A DNA stretch of 62,000 nucleotides from Chrysomallon squamiferum (taxonomy: Eukaryota; Mollusca; Gastropoda; Neomphalida; Peltospiridae), in NCBI GenBank assembly GCA_012295275.1, contig CM022671.1, positions 36,276,683 through 36,338,682 on the forward strand. The letters run 5' to 3'. This document shows positions 57,401 to 62,000 of this stretch, piece after piece. The position numbers and the translations under genes were made by a program. Each line of letters starts with the position of its first letter. Position 1 is the first letter of the stretch. The notes beneath the pieces were generated by a model, which made no database searches, was not told the origin of the DNA, and saw only the letters and a program-made list of their open reading frames with translations.

Positions 57401-60400
57401 CTGGTACAAGAGAGGAATGGAAGAGCTAAGACTGAAGTAATAGATGAAGATGGGAAAGACTCTGATGTAAGATTTTTTTACATTCTTACTTAACTGTGTG
57501 CTGTTCTGTATGTGTTCTATATGTGTTCTATGGTATCACATAACTGTTGTATGGTATTATGTGTTGTATGGTGTCATGGAAGTGTTGTATGATATCATGT
57601 AAATGTAAGCTATCATGTGTTGTATGGTACTGTGTATGTGTTGTCTGGCATCACGTAAGTGTTGTATGATATAGTGTATGCATTATATGGTTTCATGCAT
57701 TGTTGTATGGTATTGTGTATGTGTTGTATGGTATTGTATGTGTTGAATGGTATCAGGTAAGTAATGTATGGTATTGTTTCTGTTGTTCAGTATTATATGC
57801 ATGCAGAAAATTGTGTTTATGTTGTTATCTTTTTTACACCTACCACATTGTTATGTGTTGAATTAAAATGCCACACATTATCTTCCATACTGTCACTTGG
57901 AAGAACACAGTTTAACGTGAAACCTGTTAAACTGATAATACTTAGTTTTAGTTCTACATGAAAAATAAGAAATAAATTTAACTTATCTGCAGACTCGAAG
58001 GAAAAAGGTAAATTGATTTATTTCCTTCCTTTTACAAAAATAGCCAGATTTACTTCTTTTTTTTTTTTTGTTTTGTTTCATTTTTTTTTTTTTTTTTTTT
58101 TTTGTTGTTGTTTTATGTTTTACTCCACTCTTTGTTTGCAGTGCATGCAGGTAATAAACATTTTTCTTGATCATTAAACTCTTTGAATGCATGGTAAACA
58201 ACACTGAAATACAATCTCCAGCTTATTTTAATTTCTGTTTCCAGTAGTGCGTGTACTTGTAGAATTACACTTTTTGGTTTGTTTTGCTTGTTTAAGTCTC
58301 AGAATGGCTGTCATTGTGATGGTTTCTTGGATCAGTTTTTTTCAGTTTTTAAAATTATAATAATAGGTGTTTTTTTTAAAGTTGTCTTTGTATAAAACAC
58401 GCTTCAGGATATTACTGAGCAGAATTAAAGATTTATTTTTATTATTTAATTAAAAGTTTTTTTTTTAAATGTTTTACAGAATTCAAATTTAAGTAATTGT
58501 TTTTGATATTGTTTATCTGTATGAATATGTGTATTGTTGAACACACCTGAGATTAAGGTATAGCAATGTATTAAAATAAACTTTTAAATAGATTCTAGAT
58601 TCGAATGTTTTCTAACAGCTACTTCAGTGATAGTTTTAATTATGTTTTTTCTCAAGCATGGTGGCCTTTAAAGGTCAAACAACTGACTGTTTGATAGTTT
58701 TAACTGCAAGATGCTATTCTTAGCATTGAACAGGAAGTTAATATAACAATAATACTTCTAATCTCATCACTGACTTTCCTGATGTCATGACCTCAGTAAC
58801 CATGCAAATCTTGACACTGATTTTCTAAGAGATGTTTACATAATAGAAAAATATCTTACAGCCATAAACAAATTATGAAATCACATCTTCTTTTTACTTA
58901 TTTTTCAAGATCTATCCTGCTATTTGTAATAGTAAATGTCTAAGGATATTTTATAATTCATTTCTTTAAAATCCTTTTTATTTGTCAATATTTCACCATA
59001 TTATAATTTCAATAGTAGGTTATTATAAACTAAATGTAAAATTAAAAGCTGTTTTAAAAAAACAAAACCAAATATATAAAAATAAATATTGTTTTTACAC
59101 AAGAATAATTAAATAAAACTACTCATATTTGCTCTTTAAATTATGACATGGTTTTAAATGTTATTTAGTTAATTGTGACATTTTTTTATACATTATTAAG
59201 TTAAACTGTGAGAAAGTTTTAAATGTTTAGTTAAATATTTTAATTGTAACATGTCATATTGTAAACTGTGACATAGTTTTACTATTTAGTTAAATTTAGA
59301 GTTTTTATATATGCATTATTATATTATCTGTGAACTATGTATTGACACAAGAGTGTAAATAAGTTATTACACATATGATTTTACACTTCTAGTTAAATTG
59401 TCACATATATTATTTTATAATATCAGTATGTATATATAGTTATAATAACAAACTGTGATGTAATTAAATATATGTTATGAAGTCAAAGTGTGAGATATAT
59501 GTTATAATAGCAGTGTGACATAGTTAAATCTTGACATATACAGTGTTATAAAATCAATGTGATGATGTAAAACATTGAACTGTATAGTATAATAATAACA
59601 GTGTTACATATATATTGTTATAATATTAAATCTTGACATATACAGTGTTATAAAATAAATCTTGACAACAGTGTTAAAACTGTGTGATGATTTAAAACTT
59701 TGAACTGTATATATTGTTATATGTTATAATATTAAATCTTGACATATACAGTGTTATAAAATCAGTGTGATGATATAAAACTGTGAACTGTATAGTATAA
59801 TAACAGCAGTATTACATATATGTTATAATATTAAATCTTGACATTACACAGTGTTGTAAAATCTGTGTGATGATTTAAAACTTTGAACTGTATAGTATAA
59901 TAACAGCAGTATTACATATATGTTATAATATTAAATCTTGACATTATACAGTGTTATAAAACTGAACTGTATAGTATATATACATATACAGTGTTATAAA
60001 ATCAGTGTGATGAAGTTAAACTGTGAACTGTATAGTATAATAACAGCAGTATTACATATATGTTATAATATTAAATCTTGACATATACAGTGTTATAAAA
60101 TCAGTTTGATGAAGTTAAACTGTGAACTGTATAGTGCTATAATGACAGAGTGGGTATGTTTTTGCTGCAGGCTGAATTTATGAAATTTCTCACTGAAGAG
60201 GACTGTGAGGACACAGAAAAGCAGTATGAGGCAGCTGACACATGTAAACAACTGTTCAGGTCAGTTTGATAAGTAAAACGTACTTCACAGAGAGTGGAGA
60301 AAAAGTAGGTTGGGATGAAAAAGTAACTGTATTGCTCCACAAGGTATTAAAAAATAAATAAATGTAAGTTTATCTTTCATACAGCTGAATATGTATTGTG

Positions 60401-61883
60401 TTGTTCAGACTTTGATGTTAAACAATTGCTGCTAGTTTTTTTACTTACATTAATTACTGCTATTTATCATTTTCTGTTAAACAGTTAGCTAGACTGATGG
60501 TAAACATTACTGTTATGTGTCAGACTGATGTTTAACTATTTATTTTTAACTCATGTTAACCAATTACTGTTATTTTTCAGATTGATGTTAAACAATTACT
60601 GTTATTTTTCACTCTCATGTTAACAAATTACTGTGTTATTTTTCACTGTCATGCTAAACAGTTACTGTGTTATTTTTCAGACTCTGATGTTAAACAATTA
60701 CTGTGTTATTTTTCACTCTGATGTTAAACAATTACTGTGTTATTTTTCACTCTGATGTTAAACAATTACTGTGTTATTTTTCAGACTCTCTGATGCTAGT
60801 GGCAGTTTGCAGTTTTCTCTGGAAAAAGAAGGCACTGTTACCAAAGGTGACTTTGACAGCAAGGTACAAATTTTATTGATATTACTTAACATAAACAACG
60901 ACAAATTAAAAAAATAAAATAAAATAATAAAATAATAATAATAATAAATAAATGAATAATAAAAAATGAAAATCCCAGTAAAAATAAACAAATTAACGAA
61001 GGTATGTAAAAAATCTAAATTGTTTTTGTAATAATTTTTACTGTACATTTCCTCATGCTGTAATAATACTGTTTATATATCCAGTTTGATTCACATTCTC
61101 TGTTGTTACTATATATTTACTTTCTGTTATCAGGATGTGTTTATCTTTGACACAAAGCAGCAGCTCTTTGTGTGGATAGGTAAACAGACAAGTCCAGAAG
61201 AAAAGAAGAATGCACTTGTTTATGCTCACGTATGTACATAGATCAGACTAGACAATGTTATAATTCAGACATGTTGTTTTTGTTCATCCTCCCTGGTAGC
61301 TAGAATCTCACAAAACTCTTTTACAAAACATAGTTTTCTGTTTATTAGAAGGTGCACATATTATCCCAAATTTGGTGAGAGTGGTCCATAGTTTTTCTTT
61401 AGCTTTTCCTAGTAAAGGTGAACAGACATCATGTTTGTGGGTCATTTGTATGTACACTGATATAGATATAAATCAGTTACATGGTGTTTTATATAATACA
61501 TTTAGAATGTTTTTTGTTATCAACACAGATAACTTTAAATATGTTTTAATCATTTATGGAAATAAGCATGATGAAAATTACACTAAAATTCTGTGTTTAT
61601 TAATTTTGAATCTTGAACATAGTAGAAAAAGTACTATAGAATATTAAAACTGCTAGAACATCTCACCCATTGCTCAGTGATTATTCTCAGGTGTTTTGAG
61701 TTATAAAAATAATGACACACAAAACATTTTGCTGTTGATTTTTAAAATTATCATATTTATTAAATTTCTATAATTTTCTGATTTTAGAAATATCTGATGA
61801 AGTCAGATCATCCACTTGTACCAGTGAGCTGTCTGAAGGAGGAAAGACCAAACCACGCGTTCCTCAGTGCCATCGCAGCCTGA
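51605..61883 (+). CDS. Gelsolin-like protein, three domains (13 coding exons)
   Basis: Coding exons: 51605-51611, 53050-53130, 53296-53369, 53695-53769, 55080-55151, 55961-56088, 56390-56498, 56667-56777, 57380-57466, 60171-60259, 60785-60863, 61134-61229, 61788-61883; 1104 nt, 367 aa. Gelsolin-family proteins bind, sever and cap actin filaments under calcium control. This is the short three-domain form (like severin, fragmin, CapG or annelid gelsolin-like protein), half the length of vertebrate gelsolin. G1 is about residues 40-150 ([40 protein letters not shown]), G2 about 150-250 ([26 protein letters not shown]), and G3 about 275-365 ([29 protein letters not shown]). The first coding exon is only ATG ACA G. 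No signal peptide is present, so it should be cytoplasmic. Every junction is GT-AG and in phase. The 3' UTR runs off the window. Confidence 0.95.
51612..53049. other. Gelsolin intron 2, cryptic TG/TA repeat
   Basis: From about 51660 to 52720 this intron is dominated by scrambled TG/TA/TATG simple sequence (cryptic microsatellite), broken by an (AAT)n(CAA)n(AAT)n array at 52138-52223. A (ATT)n(ATC)n(ATT)n array at 52960-53040 ends only about 10 bases before the exon acceptor (TTCTTCCAG). Several long open frames rich in Cys, Val, Tyr and Met are repeat artefacts. Confidence 0.85.
53221..53288. repeat. (TTTA)n / (AAAT)n inverted pair beside a gelsolin exon
   Basis: Eight TTTA-type units, a short TA spacer, then AAAT units: a self-complementary block that ends 8 bases before the exon at 53296. 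In RNA it would form a hairpin next to the acceptor. Confidence 0.85.
53866..54087. repeat. Long (ATT)n array, gelsolin intron 5
   Basis: About 74 trinucleotide units with scattered ACT variants, the longest microsatellite in the window. A second (ATT)n array of about 28 units follows at about 54390-54473 in the same intron. Open frames of Leu, Ile or Tyr repeats come from it. Confidence 0.95.
55186..55294. repeat. Serial (TAC)n(TAA)n(GAA)n(CAA)n array, gelsolin intron 6
   Basis: Four consecutive trinucleotide runs differing by one or two base changes, starting about 35 bases after the exon ending at 55151. Confidence 0.95.
57500..57785. repeat. Minisatellite with donor-like units, gelsolin intron 9
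   Basis: About ten degenerate units of 20-30 bases with the core TGTTGTATGGTATCATGTAA. Some units contain strong 5' splice-site matches: ACGTAAGT at 57653-57660 and CAGGTAAGT at 57754-57762. The true exon 9 donor (57467) is only about 35 bases upstream of the array. Confidence 0.75.
59570..60150. repeat. Roughly 110-base minisatellite, gelsolin intron 9
   Basis: Five or six units containing, in order, CAGTGTTATAAAATCAGTGT, GATGAAGTTAAACTGTGAAC, TGTATAGTATAATAACAGCA, and ATATGTTATAATATTAAATC, with indels between units. The last unit ends about 25 bases before the exon 10 acceptor. Confidence 0.8.
60530..60797 (+). repeat. Minisatellite including the gelsolin exon 11 acceptor
   Basis: About seven units of 36-42 bases with the core TGTTATTTTTCASACTCTGA followed by TGTTAAACAATTACTG. 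The true acceptor TTATTTTTCAG|ACTCTCTGATG (60774-60795) is the last unit. At least two upstream units (near 60578 and 60678) keep an intact TTTTCAG, so they are decoy acceptors. Confidence 0.85.
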
Positions 61884-62000
61884 GCCAGAAACACTGAAAC
61901 AATTTATTTTTAACCGTTGATCTTTGGTGAAATGTTTATCATTATGTTCATTGGTACCCTCGCAACTTGAACTAGATAAACAGAAACATTTTATCTTTAA

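Larger units (their letters stand above)
57467..60170. other. Gelsolin intron 9
   Basis: A 2.7-kb intron, the repeat-richest in this gene. Besides the two minisatellites listed separately it holds two acceptor/donor-bounded microexon candidates (57993-58007 and 58142-58150), poly-T runs at about 58057-58103, and from about 59140 a more diffuse repeat of GTGACATAGTTTTAAATGTT-like units that grades into the 110-base array. Confidence 0.65.

Overview
This is a eukaryotic (animal) genomic window: very AT-rich, packed with di-, tri- and tetranucleotide microsatellites and minisatellites, with short exons bounded by GT-AG introns. The gene content (ORC5, two LHFPL tetraspans, CEP41, a secreted two-domain BLH/DUF442-type protein and a three-domain gelsolin-like protein of about 367 residues) suggests a lophotrochozoan invertebrate, most likely a mollusc. 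That assignment is inference; no species can be named from sequence alone.

Layout. 1-2800: intergenic, with a tRNA-like (possible SINE) remnant. 2862-7986, minus: ORC5 in 14 coding exons (448 aa). 9740-14650, plus: LHFPL-a in 3 exons (268 aa). 18857-24818, plus: LHFPL-b in 3 exons (265 aa), a tandem paralogue with the same intron phases. 25250-28290: intergenic, with transposon-like debris and orphan first-exon-like ATGs. 30275-38107, minus: CEP41 in 11 exons (342 aa), with a decayed Tigger-type transposon in intron 3. 39262-42655, plus: secreted two-domain BLH/DUF442 phosphatase-like protein (452 aa), divergent from CEP41. 49033-61883, plus: gelsolin-like protein with one or more non-coding first exons and 13 coding exons (367 aa). 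Every exon junction was checked by frame, and all six reconstructed CDSs have lengths divisible by three.

The six genes are not an operon and act in separate processes: replication licensing (ORC5), membrane auxiliary tetraspans (LHFPL), cilium/centrosome (CEP41), an unknown extracellular role (BLH) and actin filament severing/capping (gelsolin). ORC5 and LHFPL lie head to head, as ORC5 and LHFPL3 do on human chromosome 7q22 (recalled, not looked up), which suggests ancient microsynteny.

Most unusual observations: (i) a secreted protein with one intact C-x4-R phosphatase-like domain and one degenerate copy with Ser and Thr in those positions; (ii) minisatellites whose repeat unit contains a functional gene boundary (a splice acceptor in the gelsolin gene, a splice donor in CEP41, the stop codon of LHFPL-b); (iii) candidate in-frame microexons in the gelsolin G2-G3 linker; (iv) twin TATA promoters for gelsolin; (v) a CTCF-like motif between the tandem LHFPL genes. 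I saw no CRISPR array, rRNA, intact tRNA gene or viral gene.
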